Positions 13,201 to 24,704 of a DNA stretch of 64,000 nucleotides are shown here, in pieces. The stretch comes from Psoroptes ovis (taxonomy: Eukaryota > Arthropoda > Arachnida > Sarcoptiformes > Psoroptidae): positions 519,501 to 583,500 of the forward strand of contig PQWQ01000018.1 of assembly GCA_002943765.1 (NCBI GenBank), in the 5' to 3' direction. The translations under genes and the position numbers were made by a program. Numbering within the stretch: the stretch's first letter is position 1; each line of letters starts with the position of its first letter. Under the pieces are notes generated by a model. It was not told the origin of the DNA. It saw nothing but the letters and a program-made list of their open reading frames with translations, and did no database searches.

Positions 13201-14345
13201 TTGAATTTCAAATTTTTGAAATTGAAACTTTTCAATTTGCATATTTGAAAGCAGCAATGGATGTCGCATATGTCAATGTATTGGGAATTTCAATATTTGC
13301 TGATTGATTTGTGTTGTGCGCAAAAAGTTTTGCATCTTTTACCAGTTTTCCAGAGAAAATCACATCATCATTGGCCAATAGGTGCGCGAGTACATTCATA
13401 TAGTTATATTTGCACCGAAATTCAATTAATCAATCTAATAATTAGTGGTCGCCAATCAGTTAATTAATATTTTTGAATTCAAAATAATGAAAATTCATAT
13501 TTTAACATTTAAAAGTGTCATTTTGGACACTTTGAACAAATGAAATTTTGAAAGTTTCAAGATTTTTTTTTTTTTTTTTTTGATTCCAAAAATAAATTAT
13601 GTATGTGAAACAACTAAAGAATAATAAATCATTGAACCAATGTAATGGTGAAAAAGTTTGGCAGCAGCAACATAATAATGATGATGATAAGAAGAATCTA
13701 ACCAAACTTTTTGAAACTTTATTTTCCATGTTGAAAATTACAAATTGAAAAATGATACATTTTTTTAAAAAAATCATTATCAATATTATTATTATTATTC
13801 AGTTTAGTAATGCATTAATGCATTTCACCCGAAAAAAAAATAAAATAATAACAAATGACACTTGTCATTTGTTATTGAATAAAAATATGTGTGCTTCAAA
13901 CCAAGGGCTTTTCATTTCAAAAAAATTTTCAACGACCAAAAAATGGTGAAAAAAAAATAAGAAAATAAACAAATTCAACGTTCGTTGATGTTGATGATGT
14001 CGGAAATTTTGGGAAAATTTTATGAAGAATTTCAAAGGAAAAATATCCAAAAAAAAATTTGGCAGGTAATTTTTCATAAATTCAAAATAAGAGAAAAGAA
14101 AATTCCAAGAAAAAATGGTTCATTTTGGCGAAATTGAATTTTTGAATTTTTTAAATTGAAATTTTTCCATGATTATCAATATTATTATTATTAAAATTTT
14201 GACATTTAAAGGGCCCAAAAAAATACATTAAAATACATTTGAAAAAATTGAATTCAACTCAATTCCATTAACATTTGAAGATTTTCTCTTGAGATTTCAT
14301 TGAATATTTCTTAATTTTCCTTGAATATTTCTCAATTTTCAATGA

Positions 14346-14360
14346 AGCACCATCTTTTGA
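14346..14360 (+). promoter_or_regulatory. Shared motif AGCACCATCTTTTGA, copy 2
   Basis: Lies about 237 bp past the donor of the candidate exon 14597-14646, on its intron side. It matches the copies at 2006 and 19183 except for one base, with a similar following GAGAA. The YY1/Pho-like core AAGATGG is present on the opposite strand. Function is inferred only from recurrence and position. Confidence 0.3.
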
Positions 14361-14553
14361 ATGAGAATATTGAAAACACTTGGAAGATTTTTAGCTGCAT
14401 ACAAACGCTTCAACGCCATCCAATGGCTTTATAACAAAGATTTATTCGTGTTGAATTTTTGAATTATCAAATTTTTTTTTGCGGAAAAATTTTCACAAAA
14501 ATTAAATTAATTTAAACCTTAAATCTTAGATTGTGATTTGCAAAAATAAGATC

Positions 14554-14577
14554 AAAAAAAAAAAAAAAAAAAAAAAA
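14554..14577. repeat. Poly-A run
   Basis: An uninterrupted run of about 24 A on the plus strand, just upstream in coordinate of the minus-strand exon at 14597-14646. It is the longest A run in the left third of the window. Confidence 0.9.
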
Positions 14578-14596
14578 TTAGAAATCATGAACTTAC

Positions 14597-14646
14597 TTTG
14601 GAAAACGATCAATATTGCTTGCATTGGCAAATTCCGATACAAACAT
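14597..14646 (-). CDS. Candidate short alternative first exon
   Basis: The ATG at 14646-14644 opens a 16-codon frame (MFVSEFANASNIDRFP) that runs into a perfect GTAAGT donor at 14596, leaving 2 nt of a codon. The donor and codon content stand out from the AT-rich surroundings. The phase equals that of the exons at 2130-2566 and 19632-19717, which fits alternative first exons spliced to one shared downstream exon beyond the left edge. The peptide matches no family I recognise. A chance ATG plus donor cannot be excluded at this length. Confidence 0.42.
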
Positions 14647-16073
14647 TATTATTATTTATGAATTTGATATTCTTGAATGATTTTTGATTAGAAAATTTTA
14701 ATTTTTCTCATAAATCTGATCAAATGAATTTGATCGAATGAATTCATATATTGACTTGATCAATAACATGTTTGATGATTGGAAAAATCCAATTCTCAAT
14801 GAAAATTCATTAAAACATTTGCATTTGGTCGGTGGTCTTTTGATATTTTTTGGATGGTCATATGAAAATCATATATCACAGAAATTATTTTTCAGCTCAG
14901 CGATTTGATAATTATTTTTTAATCAATGGATTTTTTTTCAAATGATAATTAAAATGATCAATTTGACATTTTTTGTTTTTGTTTGATGGAATTATCAGAC
15001 ACAAATGCTTCAAATAGGTTCAGAAAATTCAAATAAAATGAAACAGATTGATAATGGTAAATACACCCAAAACACAAGCAAAAAAAAAACCCTAAAAATT
15101 GATAAATTAAAACCTCATGCCCACACACACACAAATAGACATTACCAACAACACAACAATGGTCAACAACAACGATACACCAATGGACCACAAAATTCAA
15201 AAAAATTGATTAATTAAAAAATGATTTTCATTCATTTAGATTTTTTCATAGATTTTTCAATCAATTTTTCAAATCGATAATCACGAAATTTCTTCATTTT
15301 TGAACATTGTACACATTGATAATAATGGTCAATGGTGTTTTCAACAATGCTTTCATCGTCACAATTCATTATATTCATTATATTATGCATTGATCATCGT
15401 AATTTTTGAGATTTTATATTCATTGATCGATCACAAATTATTCACATAAATGATTAATGATTTTTTTTTTGAACTGATTCAAAGTATGTCCATGGACATT
15501 GATAATTTTTCATTCAAATAATAACGATTTTTTCAATGAAATCTTCATTGATATATTATCATCAAAATTGAATAGAACAATGATAATGGTCGATATGATA
15601 TGATGATTGTCTGCGACGAATAATTTTGTGAAATATGAAAATATTGGGAAAAAATTATAATTATTATCTTTGATATTTTTGATTATTTAGTTGATTCTGA
15701 ACATAAAATCAACAGCAGTAGAATTGACAATTCACCAATGGTACCATGTATGAACCTATGAACACAAATGTATTTTAGAAACACACACACACACACACAC
15801 ATTGATTGAAATTCATTTTTTTCCCATTTCACTTATCTTCAATATGAAAGGTACCTTTTTTAAATGAATGAACCGAAAAAAAAAATTTCAAAAAATGCTA
15901 TGGCATGGCATATGTTTCGTTGTGTGCATGGTTCCAGAAAGCCTGAAACCTGGCAGAAAAAAAAATAAAGACATGTGCATAAAAAGACACACACACACAC
16001 ACACACAGATAGGACCTATGGAAATTGAAGAAAAACCCGAAATGAATTGAGATAATGTACCAGAAAATCTATG

Positions 16074-16099
16074 ACACACACACACACACACACACACAC
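16074..16099. repeat. (CA)n microsatellite
   Basis: About 13 CA units. Three more CA tracts lie within 700 bp (15781, 15989, 16395), making this the densest dinucleotide cluster left of 33 kb. Confidence 0.9.
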
Positions 16100-16551
16100 A
16101 ATCTATGATCATCATCATCATTGAATAATGGTTTTGTAGTCGGAATTTGTGGTTGCCGCAGTTCTTATCGTCTTCATTATTATTAATAATAATAGTCACC
16201 ATTTGCTTTCGTTACCACCAATGATTCGATAGAAATATGGTTCATTATATATTTATTATTTGAATCGATTTATCGTTTGTTGGTGGTTGGTTGATGGTGT
16301 CTTGCTTGGTGCTGGGCGCTCGGCTACTTGGTGCTGGGTTAGTAGTCACCGGTGATGGCTCATATCTTGAGTTCTTAATGCGAACATGTACAAACACACA
16401 CACACACAAACACACACACAAGCTCCAGCACCAACAACAATGACACCATCAATAAGGATCATAATTGAAAATAAGAATAAAATTGAATTTTCCAAAAAAT
16501 GAACAATTGTAGTAATACTGATAATAATAACAATAATAATCATTGATTGAA

Positions 16552-16554
<3 letters not shown>

Positions 16555-16583
<29 letters not shown>
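16555..16583. repeat. (ATT)n microsatellite
   Basis: About 10 ATT units, followed closely by a TATATT-type and an ATTT-type run up to about 16650. It produces spurious poly-Ile/Asn reading frames on both strands. Confidence 0.9.
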
Positions 16584-16585
<2 letters not shown>

Positions 16586-16851
16586 AAGATGAAAAAAAAC
16601 TTTTATATTTATATTTATATTTATATTCATTTATTTATTTATTTATTTACTTATGTCGTGATGACAAATGGAATATGTTATGATGATAATAATAACAATT
16701 CAATAGAATAGAAAAATAAGAAAAATAAGTAAATTTTTCAAATAAGTAATTGTTATTATTATTATTATTTTCATTTGTCATTTTTGTGGTGAATATAGAG
16801 TATATGCCATCGATGGTGAATATTATGCCACCATTCATCATTGGTGTATTA

Positions 16852-16925
16852 GCCTGTCCGAAAAGTTCGTTCCTCTTAATCAATAGAGTTGCTCATGAAA
16901 ATCGGCCGCAACTTTCCGGTCAGCC
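16852..16925. mobile_element. Mariner-type MITE, 74-bp subfamily
   Basis: A 74-bp copy flanked by TA on both sides (16850-16851 and 16926-16927), with ends GCCTGTCCGAAAAGTTCG and CGCAACTTTCCGGTCAGC. Its inner sequence is the reverse complement of that in the copy at 20743, including GAGCAACTCTATTGATTAAG. The two are clearly the same element in opposite orientations. Confidence 0.8.
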
Positions 16926-17017
16926 TAATTTATGTGTGCTGAATGCTTGAAAAGCAGTAAACAAATGCACACGACCACCGCCAACACCAGCACTAGCGAC
17001 CGGCGAAAATATTGGAG

Positions 17018-17116
17018 CAATGAATCTCAACCTTTTTCTGTTGCGGCACAAGGTTTCAAAATTTCAAAATTTTGTGGAACCTCAAAGTTTCGCGGCACAG
17101 TTGTTGAGAATCATTG
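17018..17116. mobile_element. hAT-type short non-autonomous element
   Basis: A 99-bp segment with inverted ends CAATGAATCTCAAC and GTTGAGAATCATTG (13 of 14 paired). Further pairing follows inside through the TGCGGCAC and GCGGCACAG parts. The 8-bp flanks TATTGGAG and TATAGGAA agree at 6 of 8 positions, which fits an aged 8-bp target duplication of hAT type. Ends of the form CARNGNTTCTCAAC are typical of hAT elements. No coding capacity. Confidence 0.55.
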
Positions 17117-17599
17117 TATAGGAATAAATTAAACACACAAAAAAATGACATGAAATAACATTCAATCTTATCACTGATACTGTAACTAACAGTAACAATG
17201 ATATACAATTTTTTCCCGTTTTTCGTTCAATGATCATAATGATAATATTTACATGAATTCAATGGAAGAAAATGACATGTGCCCATACACTCACACCAAC
17301 AGGGAGAGAGAGAGAGGGCGACCATACACAAAGACATGGGCAACACGCACACAAACACTTAAAGTATTAGAAAGAATCGAAGAATAATGTATTCTTAACG
17401 ATTGAAATAAGAAATTTTCATTTTGATCGAAATCAATTTTGTTCATAGAATTTGAAATTGAAATGGAACAAAATTTTTTATTTTCACACGAAATTTTCAT
17501 TAAATTTTTTGGTATCTCTCAGTTGATTCATTGAATTCTTGGAAATTTCAATTTCAATTTGAATTTTTATTGAAAATTTTGGTCAATGAAATGAATGGA

Positions 17600-17829
17600 A
17601 ATTCTGACAATTTAATAGGCTTTGTCCATCGAATATATTATTTAGGCCATCAACTAAGTATAATTGTGGGTTTTTTCTATTCCAAAACTTAGAAAAGCCG
17701 GAATCATTTAGTTGTGCGGCCAATCCTCGATTGAATGTTTTTCGATTGCCATTCACATTCAATGAATATTTTTGTTTCGATTTCGCCCGTTCTTCCCCCC
17801 CTTTTTTTTCATTGATATCTCAATTTGAA
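17600..17829 (-). pseudogene. Open protein-like frame, possible transposon relic
   Basis: Read on the minus strand from about 17829, roughly 75 codons stay open without any ATG start. They include SLNVNGNRKTFNRGL and GFSKFWNRKNPQLYLVDG. Composition is balanced and unlike the simple-repeat frames nearby. The FW plus VDG spacing is loosely reminiscent of the segment upstream of LINE reverse transcriptases. That is a weak resemblance, and it could also be an unrecognised exon. Confidence 0.2.
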
Positions 17830-18607
17830 TGGAGCGAATTTGAAGGCAAAAAAAAAGTAATTTGAAACAAATCGACACAAATTTTATTACATAGAACCAT
17901 CATTATAATCATTATTATCATTATGGCGATTATGATGAAATAATAATTTATAATTCCTCGAATGATAACTTCATTCAGTCATACAAACATATTCAAACAT
18001 TTTATTATCCGCTGAACACACACAAACTACGAACGAACACACTGAATTTGAGGAATTGAAACATTGAATTCATTTCATTTTATTCCTTTTCATTTTTCTC
18101 TGGTTGATCTTCAAGTCTAAATTTAGCTTTTTTTCATTGCTTTGGCTTTCTTAAAGGTAATCTATACACTCAAACTCGAACGAACACAAGTACATTTGTT
18201 TGGATCGTTCGAAAAATCTTTTCCAATTAAATCAATGAAAGAAATAGAACAAATGCATATTTGATCCAAGGTTTGGAGACGCAAAACCTTATAATTTTCT
18301 AGGGAAAATGTCAATTTTTTTCACTGGAAAACATTTGGAAAACATGAAAAATTTTTAAATTTGAAAATATCACATATAAATGTGAAATATGAATGTGTAA
18401 TATGAAGGTAAAAAAAGACAAAAATAAAGCAAGACAAAACGAAAATTCATTAGTTTCCAAAGATTAAAAACTGAAAAGAAATGATAATAAATTATTCAAA
18501 TTAATGATTTGTACATTAATTTCTATGTGTCTAAGTGTATGTGAGTGTGTGTTGGTATCTGCAATACCGTTACATAATGTTGATAATAATCCATAATACT
18601 TCAGACA

Positions 18608-18621
18608 CAGTGTTTCTCAAC
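18608..18621 (+). mobile_element. Lone hAT-like terminal sequence
   Basis: CAGTGTTTCTCAAC followed by a T run is the classic form of a hAT terminal repeat. I found no matching inverted end within the next few hundred bases, so it is at most one end of a decayed copy. Confidence 0.25.
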
Positions 18622-19182
18622 TTTTTTTCAATTATTGTTCAGAAATCTCAAAGATCTTAGAGATCACCAGACATATTTCTATGGGAAAATGTGGCAAAAT
18701 TGAAAGTTTTGCGAAACATTCACTACTTTTCTGCACTACTTTAGGCTGAATACCTTAAAACACCTGGTTGATAAGCGGTGTAATCACAGGTTTAAGAATA
18801 AAATGGTAGCCGAAATAGAAAAAAAAATTCATCATAAAAAAAATATCTAATGATAATCATAATGATTATTATTATCAATGAATTCATAGAATTTAGGTTT
18901 TGGTTTTATTTTTCCGGTATTTTTTTTTTTTTTTTATTTTTTTGAAATTCATTGAATGTTAATAAATGTACACAGCCCACAAAATAGTACCTGTTGTAGC
19001 CGCAATGGTGAACAATTATTTTTATTTTACCAAGACTTCTACCTATGAATTCATTCTATTTTCGACACCACTACTCTTATCGAATGATGGTGATTAATTA
19101 ATTAATTAAACATATTATTAAAATGTACTAAATTCCTTAATAATTAATTTTTTAAAAAGAATTCATGCAATTTCAAGAATGC

Positions 19183-19197
19183 AGCGCCATCTTTTGA
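19183..19197 (+). promoter_or_regulatory. Shared motif AGCGCCATCTTTTGA, copy 3
   Basis: Located about 435 bp past the donor of the candidate exon 19632-19717. Identical over 15 bp to the 2006-2020 copy (opposite strand) and 14 of 15 to the 14346 copy. Also followed by GAGAA. Confidence 0.35.
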
Positions 19198-19631
19198 TTT
19201 GAGAACGAAATACTTTTTAAATTTTTTTTTTAATTTTTTCAAAATGATTTTTTCTTTGTGAATATATTTTCACATGTTTGCATAATAATGCAACGAGATA
19301 AAATAAAATAATTTAAATTAAAACTTTTTTTTTACATTCAAATTGTGAAATAAAAGAGAATTCAATTGTTTATTATTCAAATTTTGTGTTGTTTGACGAT
19401 CAAAGGAAAATAAAAGAATTGAAACTAATGGAAATTCAAAATTTCAGCCAAAAAAAATAAAATCGTATCAATTGAATGATGAATGGGTTGAATAAATTGA
19501 ATTAAATTTTTGAAAATTTAATTTATTTAAGAGTTTCTATTGTTATTTTTGTTTTATTGTGTGGTCTGGATGCAGGCAGTGTATTCTGTGATTCAATATG
19601 GATGAAAAAAAAAATAATATTCAACACCTAC

Positions 19632-19717
19632 CGAAATTCAGCACGTTTTTGATCTTTAAAACGTTCCATCAATTTATCCCATGGTCCACCACCGAGACCA
19701 CGCATTGCCATAGCCAT
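19632..19717 (-). CDS. First coding exon of an unrecognised gene (alternative N-terminus)
   Basis: The ATG at 19717-19715 follows an ACAA-rich leader and opens 28 codons: MAMAMRGLGGGPWDKLMERF, then KDQKRAEF. They end in a GTAGGTG donor at 19631, with 2 nt of a codon left. Without splicing the frame stops at once (TAG inside the donor), which supports the junction. The peptide is Gly-rich and then strongly amphipathic and basic, as at the start of a cytosolic or channel-type protein. I do not recognise the family. Phase and strand match the candidate exons at 14597 and 2130. Confidence 0.5.
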
Positions 19718-20742
19718 GATTGATTTGTTGTAGTTGTTGTTGTTATTTGTTGCTGTTTTTACACTTGAAAATAATTCACAAAAAGTTTCAAAAATATGTT
19801 GACAAAAATTTCAGAAACGAATCACAATTTTAAATTTTAAAAAAAATAATAATTGAAAATAAATTTTCAATTGAAACAGTTCACATAATTAACAAAATGA
19901 ATACACTTGAAAAATGAAAATTAAGGCCATAATTTTTGGATACATTTTGCGCAAAAAACAAAACACACTAAAACAAGCAAACACACACAAATGCACTAAA
20001 CACATACAGAAACAACTAATAAAATTTTCGGATAAATTTTATACAAAATCTGATTAATGATTTTTGTGTTGGTTTGGTTGGTTGTTGTGTATTTGAAGCA
20101 AATATACACAGAGAAACATTGAAATCATATTAAAAATTTTTATGATTATTCACAGGCGAAAATATTGTAAGTTCCTATCATTATTATAATATTTTCAGCC
20201 GAATTTTTTTTTCATTTTTTCTTCGGTTTCTCTCAATTTAATTTTTGTTGTAAATTTTATGACTTTGAATAATGATAATAATAATAATAATAATGTTTGA
20301 TCAGAGCCACCACCAGAGTTTATAATAATAGTGGAGAATTACAAATAATTATAATTATAATGATGAAAATCATTAAAATTCATTCATTCATTATTATTTT
20401 TATTTTATCAATTTACATTTACACAAATTTATTATTATTTGTTGTTGTTGTCGTTGTTGTTGGTGTTATTGTTGACATTCGTTCACATATGAAAATGGTA
20501 TATGATATGATGATCATGATGATTATAGTTAGAATGAAAGTTGATGAAAAATGGAAACCATTTCGTTGACATTGATATTTGTTGTTGTTGTTGTTGCTGC
20601 ATTCATTCATGTATGAATGTATTTGATGATGATGTCTTCATCATTATTCGTTGATGATAATTTGTAATGTGAAAATCTAAACACGAAAAAATGAAAATAA
20701 AATAAAAGAAAATTTGAGATAAATTCTTAATTAATATTATTA

Positions 20743-20816
20743 GGTTGTCCGGAAAGTTTTGGCCGATTTTCATGAGCAACTCTATTGATTAAGCGGAATG
20801 AACTTTTCGGACAATC
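20743..20816. mobile_element. Mariner-type MITE, 74-bp subfamily
   Basis: 74 bp with TA on each side (20741-20742 and 20817-20818) and ends GGTTGTCCGGAAAGTT and AACTTTTCGGACAATC. It is the inverted counterpart of the 16852 copy, with only scattered substitutions between them. The copy at 35401 has the same length and a related inner sequence. Confidence 0.8.
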
Positions 20817-23510
20817 TAGGATTATCATTATTATTGTGAGAAGAGAATTTATTCTTTGTTGTATTTGTATTCAAATAACATAATGAATTAACAATTGAAA
20901 ATTTTTGTTTTTTCTCTTATTCCATTTCTTAAAGCTTGATACACAAACACACTTAATCTACACAATTGTGAACAAATTCAAAATTTTGGCAATGATTACT
21001 AGAACACACAGACATACTTACACACGCTTTACACACATTTTTTTTTTACCCATAAATTCTCTGGCATCAAATTCTTAAGATCAAACAAACAAAAACAAAA
21101 CAAAAAATATCAAAGAATAAGAATATTCTTCAAAAAAAAAAAAAAATGTCAGAGAATATCTGAGTTTGTTGGTTGATTGTATATGGTTGTTTAGCCATTG
21201 TTCGATTGTCGTTGTTGCTGTCGTTGCTTTTGTATCTATTTCTAATATAATTTCTCACATAATTACAATACATTTAAAAAAAAATGAATGGATAAATTAA
21301 TAAATAAATAAATATATGATTTTAGAAAAAAAAATCCATAATAATAATCACATTATATTTTCATGATAATAATGAATATGTGAACAATAATAATAACAAT
21401 TATTATTACTCAAATAATTATAACTGTCTGTATTTAATTTTGCACACTAATAATAGCATATGAATGTTATTTTTGTCATCATCATAATCAAATGATACTT
21501 CTCATATACATTTGTTGTTATTCATAATGATTATTATATGAATAGATTTATATTTTCAAAACAAAACAAAAAAGAAAACATGTTACGATTTATGTTTTTC
21601 TTATATTTAAATGTTTTACATTGAATTAATGGCATTTTTTTTCTTTTTTTTTTGCACCATAATGAATGTCACATATCGAATAAATGATTTTTTTTTGTTC
21701 TTAATATGCTTGAACTTATAGATATGATGCGTGAATTGAAAGTAATATTTACGATTCAATGAAAAATTTATTCAAGATTCATTCAAAATGATGTCGATGA
21801 TGATGTTGCCCAAAATTAAAAATGTTCGAGTGTCGGTTATTGATGATATTGTTATTTGTTCCCTGTTTAATATGTTTGATTGATTGACATATATTTGAAT
21901 TGGTTTTTTTAGAAAAAATAATAAAATTGATTCAAATTAATGATTCATTTTCATTTGAAATTGAAGAAATTCAGATTGATTCATAATTTCAATCGTTCTC
22001 CTTTCAATTATTTGTTTTCATAAATTATTTTCGTTTCAATCGAAATATTAATAATATATGAAAATAATTAAATTATGAATCAATAATGTTTCATCACTGA
22101 GTCCAGAAAAATGATTCACTATCATGAATTGTTTCGTTTTACTAAAAATGCCATTAAATGATGAATTGTCGATGTATTCTTCATTGCTGTTGATTATGAT
22201 GAATGGAATATTTTTTTAAACATAAATTTCATTGGATTATATAAATTCATGTTGATATTTATGTTATTATTGTCATTATTCATATTTAAAAAACACAACA
22301 ATTGATGAATAAACGAAACAAATAAATAACAATAATACTTGTGAACACAATGATATATTATTCATTTTTATGTTCATTTCTACAACTTCGCAATAGATCA
22401 TATACATTTGAATGACAATGACAAAACTTGAATACATAGCATAGTCCGAATATTGAATCTGAAAATGTCAAATGATCACGGAAAGAATGACGGATGCTTA
22501 TTTGAAATTGAAAATGATAACAAACTATATTTGATTAATGGACCAGGTGTTTTACATTGATATTTTGTTGATAATGATGATGACATAGATGCATATGTTT
22601 GGTAACAATGTTTTTTTTAATGCTCAATGACAATGTGATTGACGATGCTTGGCCAATGATTAGATCCAATCGATGGATCAATGCAATGTGATCATTAAGT
22701 ATAATACGATGTTTTGATCCATTTGAACTATGGAAAACAAAACAGATTTAGAATAGCCAATTAAGATGTGCTACAATAATGGGAGCAAAAATAGAGAAAC
22801 AACACTGGGAAAAAAGTTTTTCATTTTCCAACTTTGAAATACAAAAAAATTTCATTAAATTCCTTATCATTTTGTTTCACATTTTCAATATAACAATCTA
22901 ATAGTTTAGCAAAAATAGTAGAAAAATAATGAAATTATTTGATTTGAAATTGGATTTTTCAAACATTTTTTGTTTCAAAAACAGGTTTTTCACTTTGATT
23001 TTATAATTTGTTCATGTTTTTCTTCTCATTGGAAATTTCACAAATTTCACAGAATTTCATTAAAAATTTCACTGCAAAATTTCACCGAGGAAAAAACGAC
23101 TCAATTCATTTGCCCGAAAACATTAATGATTGTTGAAATCATTGAATTATGATGCTAATCATCATCATCATTATGATGATATTTTCATTATTTTTTTAAC
23201 GATTTTTTTCATTTCAAAAATTTTCATCAAAATTCAAATCTGTTAAATTAAGCGACGAATTTTCGTATTTTATTTTATTCATTTTATTCTTTATTTTTTG
23301 TTATCGGAATCAAATTTCAATGAAATCATTCAAAAAAAAATTACAATTTCAAGGAATTTGAATTTGAATTGTTTTGATTTGATTTTATCAAAAACGCTCC
23401 ATTTCGAATGTTTTTGTATTTTCGAATGCATTTTTCGTGTTCCAAAAGGAAATGCACCAGAAAAACATTCGAACATAACAAAAACGATAAAATCGATACT
23501 TTTAATTATC

Positions 23511-23598
23511 GGCTGTCCAAAAAGTTCTTGTAGATTTTTAATGTGAGTTCTGATAGCATTTCTATTGATTCGATACCTTGGAACTTTCGGGACAATCC
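23511..23598. mobile_element. Mariner-type MITE
   Basis: Ends GGCTGTCCAAAAAGTTCTTG and GGAACTTTCGGGACAATCC. The inner part contains TCTATTGATTCGAT, related to the 74-bp subfamily but longer (88 bp). Confidence 0.65.
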
Positions 23599-24615
23599 AA
23601 TAGATGAAAATGATGGAAATTTCTTTATGATAAAAAAATAATAATAAATCCTTTGTTTTTGTATATTTTTATTCAAAAACTAAATTGCTTTTTGTTTGAC
23701 TAAAAATTCTCTTGATGTAAAATAATAATCTTGATGATCAAATTGAGAGTGAAAATGTGAGTATAGTTCATAGCAATAAATAAAGAACTCGAAGCTAAAA
23801 AAAAAATCAAATTGAATCAAAAAAAGTAAATTTGAATTGTTTCAACTCTAATGAGTGATGTAAACAATTGAGTTCTAGGAAAAAATTCAAAATAAACGAT
23901 AGCAATTCTTCAACAATAAACAACAGTCAGACATCAACAACATCAAACAACGAGAATATTCTTTTGTTTTTTTTTTCGTGAATGTTTTTTTGACATTGTT
24001 ACAAATAATAGTTTCATTCGTTAGGCATTGAGTGTATTGCATTTGACAGTGAAAATATTGATTTTTTGATTTTTTGAATTTTTTTGTTTTCAACAAATAA
24101 AAAACATTGTTAAACATCATCAAATTATGATTTTGGAAAATTCGTTAATTAACAAAAACACAAAAAAAGCAAAAACTATGTTTCAAAAATTCATCATTCA
24201 AATCGATTGATTGAGTGATTGATTGACAGAATAATAATCAAAGAGTTAATCAATGATTCAATGAATGAGTTGAAATCTCTGTGTGTGTGTGTTTGTGCTT
24301 CAAAGTTGTTTATGGTTTTAATCAATGAAATTATGGATGAAAATTTACATATTTCACCCATCGATTTCCCTAGAAGGCAAACATCCCTGCAAGTCAATTT
24401 TAATTTATTGGGTCGATAAACATGGATATTCATTCATTTTCCAACATAAAGCAGCAGCAGATATCCTTAGTTTTTATCAGTTGAATTTGAAATCAGCGAA
24501 ACAAGACCCTAAAGATTCGATGGTCTACTGTGGTACTTGATTGGACCCAAAAAAAAAGTGGAATAAAATGAAAATATATCAAACTACAAAAAATATTGAA
24601 TAATTCAAATATATG

Positions 24616-24704
24616 TTTTGTCCGAAAAGTTTTCCATTATTGAATTAATGGAAACGCAATGAGGCAAAGCATTAAAAATCCACAAAAACTTTTTGGACAA
24701 CTTT
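24616..24704. mobile_element. Mariner-type MITE
   Basis: Ends TTTTGTCCGAAAAGTTTTCC and AAAAACTTTTTGGACAACTT in inverted orientation. The inner sequence is not shared with the main subfamilies. Confidence 0.6.

Larger units (their letters stand above)
2567..14596. other. Gene-poor AT-rich stretch, probable intron or intergenic
   Basis: About 12 kb with no supported coding gene. It holds three mariner-type short elements (4902, 5391, 10206), a possible piggyBac-type short element (3795-3975), CA/TG microsatellites near 3202, 8903 and 9552, homopolymers, and a GC-richer island with a TATA-like box near 9957. The open frames of 60-160 codons here are mainly translations of simple repeats (ATT, CA, ATC runs). 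If the minus-strand exons are one gene, this is intron. Confidence 0.5.
14647..19631. other. AT-rich non-coding stretch with transposon relics
   Basis: Contains CA and ATT microsatellites (15781-16600), one mariner-type MITE (16852), one hAT-type short element (17018), a lone hAT-like end (18608), and a protein-like open frame without a start on the minus strand (about 17600-17829). No supported host gene. Confidence 0.5.

Noticed and set aside
15888..16202. 104-codon minus-strand frame with CVCVCV runs
   Set aside because: CA-repeat translation over two microsatellites; not coding.
16346..16630. 94-codon minus-strand frame
   Set aside because: Composed of ATT- and CA-repeat translation (III..., CVCVCV); no splice sites or domain.
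20297..20569. 90-codon plus-strand frame
   Set aside because: ATT/GTT repeat translation (VVVVVV, IIII); hydrophobic by composition only.
24325..24540. 71-codon plus-strand frame ending in KAAADILSFYQLNLKSA-like sequence
   Set aside because: Protein-like in part but single, without splice sites or recognisable domain; too weak to annotate.
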